A stretch of DNA of 64,000 bases from NCBI GenBank assembly GCA_913030825.1, contig CAJWCU010000014.1:1-64000 (forward strand). Reading direction: 5' to 3'. The notes below the pieces were generated by a model. That model was not told where the DNA came from. It ran no database searches and saw only the letters and a program-made list of their open reading frames with translations. Below, one piece after another: positions 1 to 8,265 of the stretch. Both the position numbers and the translations under genes were made by a program. Every line of letters begins with the position of its first letter. Position 1 is the first letter of the stretch. Source of the stretch: an uncultured Rhodospirillaceae bacterium (GTDB lineage Bacteria > Pseudomonadota > Alphaproteobacteria > Rhodospirillales > Casp-alpha2).

Positions 1-2
1 GC

Positions 3-257
3 TCGGCCATCGTCAGCGTGCAGATCAGCTACGTCAATCAGCTCCACTATCCCGGCTTCGTGCGTGTCGGCACGCGATTGCTGCGTCTCGGCAACAGTTC
101 CTACGGGTTGGGCCAGGGCCTGTTCGCGGGCGACACGGTCGTCGCGACCTCCGAAGCCGTGCTGGTGTTCTTCGACTATGCCGCCAACAAAAGCCGTCAG
201 GTCCCCGAAGAGCTGCGCCGCGCTTTTGAAGCGGGTGAGGCGCTGACTCCCGCCTGA
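3..257 (+). CDS. acyl-CoA thioesterase-like protein, 3' end
   Basis: Only the last 84 codons are in the window; the reading frame is open to the left edge, so the listed GTG at base 18 is unlikely to be the true start. The visible part resembles the second half of a hotdog-fold thioesterase of the 4-hydroxybenzoyl-CoA/YbgC type: the stretch VQISYVNQLHYPG followed by strands VRVGTRLLRLG and TVVATSEAVLVFFDY, ending PEELRRAFEA. Family members hydrolyse acyl-CoA thioesters in the cytoplasm. The catalytic N-terminal part is outside the window, so activity and substrate cannot be judged. Confidence 0.65.
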   Translation, partial: SAIVSVQISYVNQLHYPGFVRVGTRLLRLGNSSYGLGQGLFAGDTVVATSEAVLVFFDYAANKSRQVPEELRRAFEAGEALTPA

Positions 258-392
258 TCCGCCCGGTTTGTCGCCTCCGGCTGCCCTGCGGTTCCGTCCC
301 GTTGACGGGCCTGCCGGGGATGAGGCAGGCTCAGGCCATCCGGGCGCCCGTTCGGCGGCGCCGCGACCTATCGACAAAAAAGGAAACCGTCC

Positions 393-1022
393 ATGTTCTG
401 GGATATGAAGACCAAGGACCACGGCCTGCCGCGCAATCCGTGGAAAGCCTGTGTGGCGCCGCGTCCGATCGGCTGGATCACCACGATCAACGCCGACGGC
501 GCGGTCAATCTGGCGCCCTACAGCTATTTCAACGCCTGCGGCGAGAACCCGCCGATGGTCATGTTCTCCGGCGGCCCGCGACCGGAAGGCCCGGCCAAGG
601 ACACGGTCGCGAATTGCGAGAAACAGGGCGAATTCGTGTGCAACATGTCGACCTGGGCGCTGCGCGAGGAAATGAACCTGTCCAGCCTGGCGTTGCCAGC
701 CGGTGAGGACGAAGCCGCCTTCGCCGGATTGGAGACGGAACCGTCGCAACTGGTCAAACCGCCCCGCATCAAGGCGTCGCCGATCCATATCGAATGCGTC
801 TATCACCAGACCGTGGTGATGCCGCACAACGAACGCGAGGAAGGCAACCGGGTCGTTTTCGGCCGGGTCGTCGGCCTGCATATCGACGACGGCGTCCTGA
901 CCGACGGCTTCGTCGACATGGCGAAGGTTCAGCCCATCGCCCGCCTGGGCTATATGGATTACGCGCGGGTGGACACGGTCTTCACCTTGGACCGGCCTAA
1001 GATGGATACGGCTGCAGAGTAG
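393..1022 (+). CDS. flavin reductase-like domain protein
   Basis: A 209-residue protein of the FMN-binding split-barrel (flavin reductase-like) family. It opens with a short lead and then the family core APRPIGWITTINADGAVNLAPYSYFN, followed by PPMVMFSGG and a mid-protein NCEKQGEFVCNMS segment. Members bind FMN and reduce flavin with NAD(P)H, often to feed a monooxygenase; no partner monooxygenase is visible nearby. The ATG at 393 has an AGGAAA ribosome site about 8 bases upstream. It is separated by about 135 bases from the thioesterase fragment and converges on the next gene. Confidence 0.85.
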   Translation: MFWDMKTKDHGLPRNPWKACVAPRPIGWITTINADGAVNLAPYSYFNACGENPPMVMFSGGPRPEGPAKDTVANCEKQGEFVCNMSTWALREEMNLSSLALPAGEDEAAFAGLETEPSQLVKPPRIKASPIHIECVYHQTVVMPHNEREEGNRVVFGRVVGLHIDDGVLTDGFVDMAKVQPIARLGYMDYARVDTVFTLDRPKMDTAAE

Positions 1023-1034
1023 CGTAGGACAGGG

Positions 1035-4000
1035 TCAGCCCGTCCGCTTCAACCGCATCAGTTCGTGGACGGAGACCTGCGGGAAGATGCCGGGCGTACC
1101 TTCGCGGTACAGCATCATCACGCCGTTGCGGATATCCGGGAAGCCGTCCCGGGTATCGTCGAAATGACGGATTTCCAGCGAGACGGTCTTCTGCGTCATG
1201 CGGTCTAGGGCGCGCCAGATCATCGTCGGGTTGTCGCGCCGCGTCTGGCCGAAGGGGGCGACGGATCGGGTGACCGTCGCCGTCGGCGGGCCGAAGCGGC
1301 GGATCAGCCAATCGGCGATTTCATCGAAGCCGTCGGCGTTGAACACCACCTGCATGCGGGTCGGAGCGCCATCGTCGAAGCGGACGACGGACCCGGTGCC
1401 CGTATAGAGGATCGTCGAGACCAGGAAGCTTGGCTCCAGATAGGCGGGCCACTGCAATTCCTTGATGCAGAATTTGGTCCGGCCCTCGGCCTTGTCGATA
1501 CATTCCGGCGCCACGCCTTCGCTGCCTGCCGCATTGGCGGGAACGAAGGTGTTGTAAAGGCTGGTTCCGGCGCCCAGCGACAGGGTCACGCCCTCGAGCG
1601 GCTGGCCCTGATTGGCCAGCGCCGATCGGGGTCCTGAATTGGCGGGCGCCAGGGTCGGCTCCGGTGCCTGAACGACCTTGCCGTCGGCCATTTGAATCTT
1701 CGTCACCGGCCAGGCCGACGCCGCGTTGGCGCCGGGCGGCAGCGGCCCCAGTTCAGTGGCGGACGCCGACCGGCGGTCGAAATCGGCGCGGAAACTGGCC
1801 GGGGTGATGTAGGCACTGGCCAGATCCTGGACCGGCGGCGCCTGGCCCGGGAGAACCACCGGCAGTGTCCAGGCGGCGGGCAGGACCGGGCGGCCTTCCG
1901 CGTCCAGGCGGACTTCCGAGCCCTGGGGCAGGGCCGCCAGGATTTCCGATGGCGTTGCTTTCGGCGGCTCGGCCTCGGCCGGGTTCGGGGTCGCGGAGCC
2001 CAACAAATCGCCCAACGCCTGCGCCAGGGGGTCGTTGGCCGAGGCGCCGCCGGGGGTGTCGCCGGCGGGTGCGTCGAGGCCCAGTTCGGCGGCTAGGGGG
2101 TCGTCGGATGCGGCGGCGCCAGCGGGCGCGGCGGGGCTGTCCAGTCCCAATTCGGCGGCCAGCGGATCGGCCGGCGCCGGTGCCGGGGCTTGGTTGTCCA
2201 ATCCCAATTCAGCGGCCAAGGGATCGTCCGATGCGGGGGCGGGCGACGGGTTGTCCAAACCCAGTTCGGCGGCCAACGGATCGGCGGCCAGGGGGTTGGG
2301 GACCTTCTCGCCGCGCGTTGCGGGGGGCGCGGCGGGTTTGTCGCGGAATTGATCTTCCAGCGCGCTGAGTTGCTGTTCCAGCGGATCGTTGCGGCCGCTC
2401 GGCCCGGGGAGGATCGGCGACGGTGTTGCCGCCGCGGCGGCGCCCGGCGGGGGTGAGGTGTCGCGGATCGGCGGCGGCGCCGGGATGGCGGCGGCGACGC
2501 GGTCCCCGCCGTGTTCATCCAGGTCCTTCGGAAGGTTGTTCAACTGCGGCACTTTGGGCGTCGCATCCGGCGGGGTGCCGCGTTCCGGCGGCGCCGCCTT
2601 GAGCGACCGGTGGGCGGCGCGCACGTCCGGTTCGTCCGGCGAGACGTCGCGGAACCAAGGGTCGCGGGCGAAGTTCTTGCGGCCTTCCGGGTTGGGCGGC
2701 GGTAGGGGAATTTTCAATCGGCGTGCCGTGTTGGTGCCGGGCGGCGGGCCTTCGACGGCGGAGGTGTCGGTCTTGAGGTTGGCCTTTTCCTCGGCCGACA
2801 AGGCGGCCTGTGCCGCCTCGATTTCAGCGGCCTTGCGCCGCGCCCGCTCGCGCAGGTGGCTGAGCGCTTCGTCCTTGCTGTCGGCCAAGGTGTCTTCGGC
2901 GTCGCGCGATACGGGCTTGGACAACAATTTATCCAGCCAGGCCAGGCGGTCCTTGGGCGCCATCGCCATCAGGTCCAAATTCCGCTCGTCGCGCCCGGGC
3001 GCCGCCTTGGCGGTGTCCTGGGGGGGCTTGGCGTCCATCGGGTCGCCCAGCAGGGACAGCAGCGGATCGGCGCCGTCGGGGGCCGCGGTCTGCGTGCTCC
3101 CATCGCCGTCCGGCATGGCGAGGGCTTCGGCCAGCGGGTCGGCGGGCGTGGGGGCATCGGCAATGGCCGCCGGCAGGTCGGCTTCCGGCAAGTTCGGATC
3201 GGCCCCGTCGAGGGCGGAATCATTCTGAGCGGCGAGACGATCCAAGTCCGCCGGGGTGCCGCCGGGGGTGTCCAACGGCACGTTATCTTTTGCGGCGTTG
3301 GGGGCCGCGTCGGGTGCGTCTGCGTCTGCGTCGGCGGACGGGGGCGGCGTCAAGGCGCCGGGGCGCGCGTCCACTTGGGCAGTCTGTTCCGGTTCGCTGT
3401 CGTCACCGAAGCCGAGCAATCCGCCGAGCCAGCCCTTCGCCCGGGCCAGCATGCCGGGTTTTTCAGCAGGCGTGTCTTCAGTCTTGGGCGCTGTGTCCGG
3501 TGTCGGCGTCGGAGTATTCCGGGTGGCGGCCTCGGCCGGTGCGTCGGGGGTATCTGCCGCGACCCCGACGGGCGGGGGCAGGGCACTGTTGCCGCCCGGC
3601 ATGACGTCGGCGGTCATGTGCTTCGGGTTCAGCGACGTGGGGGCCATAACGGTCGGCCCGCCGGAAGATTGGGTGTCTTGCGACGTTTCAATCACCGGCT
3701 CGATCACGGGTGTCGCGGCGTCTTGCGGCGGCACGGCGGGGCTGTCGCGCAGATCGGCGATATCTTCCACCGGTGCGGGGGCGGGGTCCGGCACGGGCGC
3801 CGATGCCTCGTTGGCATCCTGTGCCGGTTCGGCGGGCTTTTCCGTTTCCGCGACGGCGCGGTCCAGGGCCGCGTCGATGGCGTCCTGGGGCGCCGTTTCG
3901 ACCTTGGGCCGCCGGTAGGCAAGCAGGAAGTGGGCGATGGTGTGGTGGCCCAGACGCACGGCGGCTTGGGGGGCGGAGACGCCGTTTTCGTCGCGCGCGC

Positions 4001-4205
4001 GGGGGTCGGCACCGGAGGTGACGATCTGTTTCACGGCGCCCAGGTCGTTGTCGCGGATGGCGTTGAACAGGGCGCCGGAGCCTGCATCCTGGGCCTGAGC
4101 GATCGGCGCGGACACCAAGGCGGCCAAGGACAGGCAGCCCGCAAGGGCTGCGCTCCGCAAGCGGCGCTTGAATGTAACAAATTGATTTGACTGGCATTTC
4201 GCCAT
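1035..4205 (-). CDS. large exported ankyrin / Pro-Ala-Asp-rich repeat protein
   Basis: A 1056-residue protein with an N-terminal signal peptide (basic KRRLR, hydrophobic AALAGCLSLAALVSA, then AQAQ cleavage region), a short ankyrin-like unit (about residues 45-95, DNDLGAVKQIVTSGADPRARDENG), and then some 700 residues of Pro/Ala/Asp-rich low-complexity sequence. This carries four copies of DPLAAELGLD plus looser variants such as DPLAEALAM and DPLAQALGD. The last 170 residues are a compact, folded-looking domain with two Cys (PECIDKAEGRTKFCIKE). It is probably periplasmic or envelope-associated. No known function; the C-terminal domain may be the functional unit displayed on a disordered linker. 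Confidence 0.75.
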   Translation of the reverse strand: MAKCQSNQFVTFKRRLRSAALAGCLSLAALVSAPIAQAQDAGSGALFNAIRDNDLGAVKQIVTSGADPRARDENGVSAPQAAVRLGHHTIAHFLLAYRRPKVETAPQDAIDAALDRAVAETEKPAEPAQDANEASAPVPDPAPAPVEDIADLRDSPAVPPQDAATPVIEPVIETSQDTQSSGGPTVMAPTSLNPKHMTADVMPGGNSALPPPVGVAADTPDAPAEAATRNTPTPTPDTAPKTEDTPAEKPGMLARAKGWLGGLLGFGDDSEPEQTAQVDARPGALTPPPSADADADAPDAAPNAAKDNVPLDTPGGTPADLDRLAAQNDSALDGADPNLPEADLPAAIADAPTPADPLAEALAMPDGDGSTQTAAPDGADPLLSLLGDPMDAKPPQDTAKAAPGRDERNLDLMAMAPKDRLAWLDKLLSKPVSRDAEDTLADSKDEALSHLRERARRKAAEIEAAQAALSAEEKANLKTDTSAVEGPPPGTNTARRLKIPLPPPNPEGRKNFARDPWFRDVSPDEPDVRAAHRSLKAAPPERGTPPDATPKVPQLNNLPKDLDEHGGDRVAAAIPAPPPIRDTSPPPGAAAAATPSPILPGPSGRNDPLEQQLSALEDQFRDKPAAPPATRGEKVPNPLAADPLAAELGLDNPSPAPASDDPLAAELGLDNQAPAPAPADPLAAELGLDSPAAPAGAAASDDPLAAELGLDAPAGDTPGGASANDPLAQALGDLLGSATPNPAEAEPPKATPSEILAALPQGSEVRLDAEGRPVLPAAWTLPVVLPGQAPPVQDLASAYITPASFRADFDRRSASATELGPLPPGANAASAWPVTKIQMADGKVVQAPEPTLAPANSGPRSALANQGQPLEGVTLSLGAGTSLYNTFVPANAAGSEGVAPECIDKAEGRTKFCIKELQWPAYLEPSFLVSTILYTGTGSVVRFDDGAPTRMQVVFNADGFDEIADWLIRRFGPPTATVTRSVAPFGQTRRDNPTMIWRALDRMTQKTVSLEIRHFDDTRDGFPDIRNGVMMLYREGTPGIFPQVSVHELMRLKRTG
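2073..2282 (-). repeat. four 30-bp coding repeats encoding DPLAAELGLD
   Basis: Within the ankyrin/low-complexity gene, four near-identical 30-base units lie at 2073-2102, 2139-2168, 2196-2225 and 2253-2282 (period 66, 57, 57). Each encodes DPLAAELGLD, separated by Pro/Ala/Ser spacers. Codon differences between copies (for example cta/ctg, gaa/gag choices) suggest selection on the peptide rather than very recent slippage. Confidence 0.85.
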
Positions 4206-4410
4206 GTCTATCGCCCAATTATCCGGCCCGGCCAGCCGTCGCCGCCGGTGCCGTTCTCAAGAGTTTACCACGGCCTCGGCCCCCTTCGGGAGCCCGGAGC
4301 CATTTCCCCGAATCCAACCCGACGACTATGGCCGATTTACGGTAAATAAGGGGTTAAACGGTTGATTCAACTGGGAATGTGTTCTCAGGCGGCGACGTTG
4401 TTCGGTGGCC
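4206..4410. other. intergenic region upstream of the ankyrin gene
   Basis: About 205 bases lie between the start of the ankyrin gene and the end of the GMC oxidoreductase gene. The part near 4330-4375 is AT-richer than its surroundings and holds a small inverted repeat TTTAC-G-GTAAA (4336-4346) followed by GGGGTTAAACGG. It presumably contains the ankyrin-gene promoter; no convincing -35/-10 pair was picked out. Confidence 0.35.
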
Positions 4411-6039
4411 TCAAGCAGCCGCCCGGGACTTTGCCCTGGCGTCCTCCAGGATCATGTCGCTGGCTTTCTCGGCGATCATGATCGCGGGCGCGTTGGTATT
4501 GCCCGAGGTGATCGTCGGCATGATCGAGGCATCGACGACCCGAAGGCCCGTCATTCCGTGAACGCGCAGGCGGTCATCGACCACGGCTTCCGCATCCTGG
4601 CCCATCTTGCAGGTGCCGACGGGGTGGAAAATGGTCGTGCCGATCTGGCCGGAAGCGTCGGCCAGTTCGTCGTCCGACGTCAGATGCGCGCCCGGTTTGT
4701 ATTCTTCCGGGTTGAAGCGGGCGAGGGCCGGTTGCGAGACGATGTGCCGGGTCAGGCGCAGGGCGTCCGCCGCAACTTTTCGGTCGCCGGCGGTTGAGAG
4801 GTAATTTGGCTGGATCGCCGGTTGAGTGAACGGGTCGGGCGAAGTGATATGGATCGTCCCGCGGCTTTCCGGGCGCACGTTGCAGACACTGGCGGTGAAG
4901 GCCGGGAAGGGGTGCAGCGGCTGGTCCCAGGAATCCAGGCTGAGCGCCTGGATATGGTATTGCAGGTTCGGCGTCTCGCGCGACGGATCGGACTTGGCGA
5001 AGGCGCCCAAGGTCGACGGCGCCATGGACATGGGGCCCGTGCGGAACAACGCGTATTCCATGGCGATACCCATTTTGCCGATCAGCGATCCGGCCCGCTG
5101 GTTCAGGGTCTTGGTGCCTTCGACGCGGTAGACGGGGCGGACCTGCAGATGGTCCTGCAGGTTGCCGCCGACGCCCCGCAAGTCGTGATGAACGTCCATG
5201 CCGAGCCCCTGCAGCAGGTCGCCCCGGCCAATGCCGGAAATCTCGAGTATCTGCGGCGAGCCGATCGAACCGGCGGATAGGATGACCTCGCCCCGACAGG
5301 TGACGCCCGCGTCCTTGCCGTCGACCCGCAGGTCCAGCCCCGTCACCGTCTTGCCGGTCAGGCGCAGTTTCTTCACATGGGCATGGGTGACGATATCCAA
5401 GTTGTCGCGGTCCTTGGCCGGGCCGAGGAAGGCTTTCGAGGTATTCCAGCGAATGCCCGAGCGTTGATTGACGTGGAAATAGCCGCAGCCTTCGTTGTTG
5501 CCCTTGTTGAAGTCGTCGACCTTGGGGATACCGGCCTCGGCGGCGGCATCGCGGAAGGCGTCCATGATTTCCCAGGTCGTGCGCACCTTTTCGACCCGCC
5601 ATTCGCCGCCTTCGGCGTGGAATTCATCGACGGGAATGGCGGCCTGGTCTTCGGATTTCTTGAAATACGGCAGGACGTCGTCCCAGGACCAGCCCCGGTT
5701 GCCCATCTGGGACCATTGGTCGTAATCGCGGGCCTGGCCGCGCATGTAGATCATGCCGTTGATCGACGAACAGCCGCCCAGCACCTTGCCGCGCGGATAG
5801 TTGAGCGCCCGGCCGCCCAGGCCGTCGACGCTTTCGGTCTTGAAATTCCAATCCGTGCGCGGATTGCCCATGCAAAAGAGGTAGCCGACGGGGATGTGAA
5901 TCCAGTGGTAATTGTCCTTGCCGCCGGCTTCCAGCAACAGCACGCGCTTGCTCTTGTCCGCCGACAGGCGGTTGGCCAACACGCAGCCGGCCGAGCCGGC
6001 CCCGACGACGATGTAATCGTATTCTCCCAGATCGTGCAT
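4411..6039 (-). CDS. GMC-family FAD oxidoreductase (choline dehydrogenase-like)
   Basis: A flavoprotein of 542 residues from the chosen start. It has the N-terminal FAD-binding motif YIVVGAGSAGCVLANRLS, the GMC signature region (NYPRGKVLGGCSSINGMIYMRG), and a C-terminal substrate domain with GTCKMGQ and the FAD-closing segment RVVDASIMPTITSGNTNAPAIMIAEKASD. Relatives oxidise alcohols (choline, aliphatic or polyethylene glycol alcohols) to aldehydes. The ORF track begins 12 codons earlier, but MHDLGEYDY at 6039 has an AGGAAAGGAA site upstream and fits the family N-terminus. No betaine genes adjoin it, so the substrate is open. Confidence 0.92.
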   Translation of the reverse strand: MHDLGEYDYIVVGAGSAGCVLANRLSADKSKRVLLLEAGGKDNYHWIHIPVGYLFCMGNPRTDWNFKTESVDGLGGRALNYPRGKVLGGCSSINGMIYMRGQARDYDQWSQMGNRGWSWDDVLPYFKKSEDQAAIPVDEFHAEGGEWRVEKVRTTWEIMDAFRDAAAEAGIPKVDDFNKGNNEGCGYFHVNQRSGIRWNTSKAFLGPAKDRDNLDIVTHAHVKKLRLTGKTVTGLDLRVDGKDAGVTCRGEVILSAGSIGSPQILEISGIGRGDLLQGLGMDVHHDLRGVGGNLQDHLQVRPVYRVEGTKTLNQRAGSLIGKMGIAMEYALFRTGPMSMAPSTLGAFAKSDPSRETPNLQYHIQALSLDSWDQPLHPFPAFTASVCNVRPESRGTIHITSPDPFTQPAIQPNYLSTAGDRKVAADALRLTRHIVSQPALARFNPEEYKPGAHLTSDDELADASGQIGTTIFHPVGTCKMGQDAEAVVDDRLRVHGMTGLRVVDASIMPTITSGNTNAPAIMIAEKASDMILEDARAKSRAAA

Positions 6040-6120
6040 GGACGGCACCGTTCCTTTCCTGGATTTCGCCCCCAAGGGTCATTTGCTCGCCGCTTTGATC
6101 GGTGGGCGGCGTTTCGGCGG

Positions 6121-6519
6121 TCAACCGCCGAACAGGCCGAAAAAGCCCTTACGCTTGGCGGTCGTGCCCAGGGTACTCAGCGGGCGGCGCATGGCAATAG
6201 CTTCGATGATTCGAAACTGGCCGCCGGTCAGTTTGCCGAACCGGCATCCCAGGCTGGTTTCGGCATAGTCCGTTCTCACGACTTCGCCCGGCGCACCCAG
6301 CGGCACGCGACCGTCGTCTTCGGTTATCACATGGCTGACGGTGAATTTCTGGCCCGGGCGCATCTTGCCGATGGCATGGCCCAGACGGAACCCGGCGACA
6401 CTCATGTCGGCGACGGGGAACTCCTGATTGCCGACGACGAATTTCACGCCCTTGACGGTCAGGCGCACGTCCCGGCGTTTGTTGTCGTCCTTGTATCCCG
6501 CGAATTTTCGCCCGCTCAT
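6121..6519 (-). CDS. PilZ domain protein
   Basis: A 132-residue single-domain protein with PilZ hallmarks: a basic RRDVRL motif near residues 15-20 and the downstream (D/N)xSxxG element as DMSVAGFRLG near residues 38-47, followed by beta-strand-rich sequence. PilZ domains bind cyclic di-GMP; the window also encodes two diguanylate cyclases (PleD-like and a PAS-GGDEF protein). The C-terminal tail GFFGLFGG is hydrophobic. It is separated by about 80 bases from the GMC gene on the same strand, and co-transcription is possible but not shown. The target process is unknown. Confidence 0.8.
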   Translation of the reverse strand: MSGRKFAGYKDDNKRRDVRLTVKGVKFVVGNQEFPVADMSVAGFRLGHAIGKMRPGQKFTVSHVITEDDGRVPLGAPGEVVRTDYAETSLGCRFGKLTGGQFRIIEAIAMRRPLSTLGTTAKRKGFFGLFGG

Positions 6520-6809
6520 CCACCCGGTTCCTTTTTTCGCATTCCATATTACTCTCGAAAATGCGAGGGCCGGAACAAGACTTTGATCTTTTTCAATGAC
6601 CGGAAAATTCCTAGCCGGACACTTGGGGGCCAGGGAGCCGTTTCGACAATGGGGTGGCTATCGCCTGGAAATCCACGCGTTTTCGGCGGGGAATTGGAAA
6701 TCCTGGCTCGCCCCCCGCGAAGATTGATAGAGTAGGCGGACGCGCGGGCAGGGGACACCCCTGCCCGCGCGCGGTTTGCATAGCGTATGCCATGGGGAGA
6801 CCACGGGTC
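6520..6809. other. divergent intergenic region between PilZ and ACT-domain genes
   Basis: About 290 bases without a gene. It must hold promoters for both divergent genes. The half nearest the ACT gene contains a long perfect inverted repeat (listed separately). Around 6555-6610 there is an A/T-richer segment (aagactttgatctttttcaatg) that could contain the PilZ-gene promoter. No complete promoter could be assigned with confidence. Confidence 0.4.
6741..6771. repeat. 14-bp perfect inverted repeat in leader of ACT gene
   Basis: CGCGCGGGCAGGGG-ACA-CCCCTGCCCGCGCG forms a perfect 14-bp stem with a 3-base loop, ending 38 bases before the ATG of the double-ACT gene. There is no T-run on either strand, so it does not look like an ordinary intrinsic terminator. 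It could be a leader RNA hairpin or a protein-binding site. Confidence 0.6.
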
Positions 6810-7331
6810 ATGGCCAAGAGACTGATTCTGACATTCATCGCCGACGACCGGCCGGGCTTGGTCGAGCGCCTCGCTCAGAGCGTCGCCGACGCGGGCGGCA
6901 ACTGGCTGGACAGCCGGATGGCCCATCTGGCCGCCAAGTTCGCCGGCATCGCCGAAATCGAAATCGAAGACGATGGGATCGCCGGATTGCAGGCGCAACT
7001 GGATGACCTGTCCTCCGACGGGTTCCATTTGGTGGTCGAGGAAGCGGGCGACGATGCGGCACCGGACGGTGCCGTGTTCGAGATCGAATTGCTGGGCCCC
7101 GACCATCCGGGGATCGTCCGCGACATTTCCCATTGCCTGGCCGAACGGGGCGTCAGCGTCGAGGATATGGAGACCGATATCCGCGACGCCCCCCATGCCG
7201 GCGGGACCCTGTTTCACGCCCATGCGCGCCTTCGGGCTCCCGCCGGGCTGAGTGACGACGACCTGCGCGACAGCCTGGAAATCTTGGCGGGGACGCTGAT
7301 GGTTGATATTACGGTTGGCAAAATTCTCTAA
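6810..7331 (+). CDS. GcvR-like protein with two ACT domains
   Basis: A 173-residue protein made of two ACT domains: the first opens MAKRLILTFIADDRPGLVERLAQSVADAGGNW, the second around residue 90 with FEIELLGPDHPGIVRDISHCLAERGVSVEDMETDI. This matches the GcvR/ACT-regulatory family, where the domains bind amino acids such as glycine and modulate a partner regulator. The ORF track starts 52 codons upstream through the hairpin region; ATG 6810 is preferred because it begins the first ACT strand and has GGGGAGA 9 bases upstream. Its stop lies 22 bases before the SDR gene, suggesting one operon. No GcvA or glycine-cleavage gene is in view. Confidence 0.85.
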   Translation: MAKRLILTFIADDRPGLVERLAQSVADAGGNWLDSRMAHLAAKFAGIAEIEIEDDGIAGLQAQLDDLSSDGFHLVVEEAGDDAAPDGAVFEIELLGPDHPGIVRDISHCLAERGVSVEDMETDIRDAPHAGGTLFHAHARLRAPAGLSDDDLRDSLEILAGTLMVDITVGKIL

Positions 7332-7353
7332 CCAATCCTCCGGGAGGACATCC

Positions 7354-8130
7354 ATGGAACTGAAAATGACCGGCCGCAAGGCCGTGGTAACGGGCGGCAG
7401 TCTGGGCATCGGCCGGGCCATCGCCGAGGCTTTCTCCGGCTCGGGCGCGGAGGTCGCGATCGTCGCCCGCCGCCAGGAAGTGCTGGACGAAGCCAAAGCG
7501 ACGATCGAGGCCGCGACGGGCGGTACCATTCACACCATCGCGGGCGACGTCTCCACCGCCGACGGCTGTCAGGCCGTCTGGGATGCGGCCATCGGCGCCA
7601 TGGGCCAGGTCGATGTGCTGGTCAACAACGCCGGATCGTCCCACCGCGCCCCCTTCGTCGAAGTCACCGACGCCGAATGGCAGGCCGATCTGGACCTTAA
7701 GCTGTTCGCCGCGATCCGGCTTTGCCGTCTGGCCTTCCCCGGGATGACCGGGCGGAAATGGGGCCGCATCATCAATATCCTGAATACCGGCGCCAAGGCA
7801 CCGCCGCCCACGGGTGCGCCGACCGCCGTCAGCCGCGCCGCCGGCATGGCGTTGACCAAGGTTTTGGCCGGTGAGGGTGCCCCCCACAACGTGCTGGTTA
7901 ATTCCCTGCACGTCGGCAAGATCGAAAGCGATCAATGGGTGCGCCGGGCCGCCAAGGAAGGCCGCCCGATCGAAGAGGTCTATGCCGACATGGGCAAGGA
8001 ACTGCCCATGGGCCGTATCGGCAAGGCCGAGGAATTCGCCGCCGCCGCCTGTTTCCTGGCGTCGGACGCCGGATCCTACATCTGCGGCACAGCGATCAAC
8101 GTGGATGGCGGGTTTTCCCCCGTCGTCTAG
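7354..8130 (+). CDS. SDR-family protein lacking the canonical catalytic Tyr/Lys
   Basis: A 258-residue short-chain dehydrogenase/reductase fold protein. The cofactor-binding TGGSLGIG (residues 13-20), NNAGS (92-96) and a C-terminal GTAINVDGG are intact. The active site is not: where the family has YxxxK the sequence reads T157-A-V-S-R161 (in GAPTAVSRAAG), and the catalytic Ser position falls in ILNTGAK. It may use altered chemistry, act as a decarboxylase or hydratase variant, or bind cofactor without catalysis. Start at 7354 has CGGGAGGA 6 bases upstream; the track's earlier start overlaps the ACT gene. It probably shares an operon with the ACT gene. Confidence 0.85.
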   Translation: MELKMTGRKAVVTGGSLGIGRAIAEAFSGSGAEVAIVARRQEVLDEAKATIEAATGGTIHTIAGDVSTADGCQAVWDAAIGAMGQVDVLVNNAGSSHRAPFVEVTDAEWQADLDLKLFAAIRLCRLAFPGMTGRKWGRIINILNTGAKAPPPTGAPTAVSRAAGMALTKVLAGEGAPHNVLVNSLHVGKIESDQWVRRAAKEGRPIEEVYADMGKELPMGRIGKAEEFAAAACFLASDAGSYICGTAINVDGGFSPVV

Positions 8131-8155
8131 CCGTCCCCAAGGGGGCGTTATCAGC

Positions 8156-8196
8156 CGCGCGCTGCCTCCGGTTGATCGCTGTGTAGGCAGCGCGCG
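8156..8196. repeat. 12-bp inverted repeat between SDR and next gene
   Basis: CGCGCGCTGCCT (8156-8167) and AGGCAGCGCGCG (8185-8196) are exact reverse complements around a 17-base loop, 26 bases after the SDR stop codon. There is no U-tract downstream, so a terminator is possible but not typical. Confidence 0.5.
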
Positions 8197-8265
8197 CGCG
8201 ATGGCATAAACTGGGTCCAATCATCCCGAATATGGTTCCGGGGATGGAAAGGAAAGCCGAGGCAA

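Noticed and set aside
2073-2282. Regularly spaced 30-bp repeats considered as a CRISPR array
   Set aside because: They lie in frame inside a coding sequence, encode one peptide motif, and spacers are short Pro/Ala codons.
2856-4190. 444-codon plus-strand ORF antisense to the ankyrin gene
   Set aside because: The Gly/Arg-rich translation has no domain character and mirrors a GC-rich low-complexity gene; a shadow frame.
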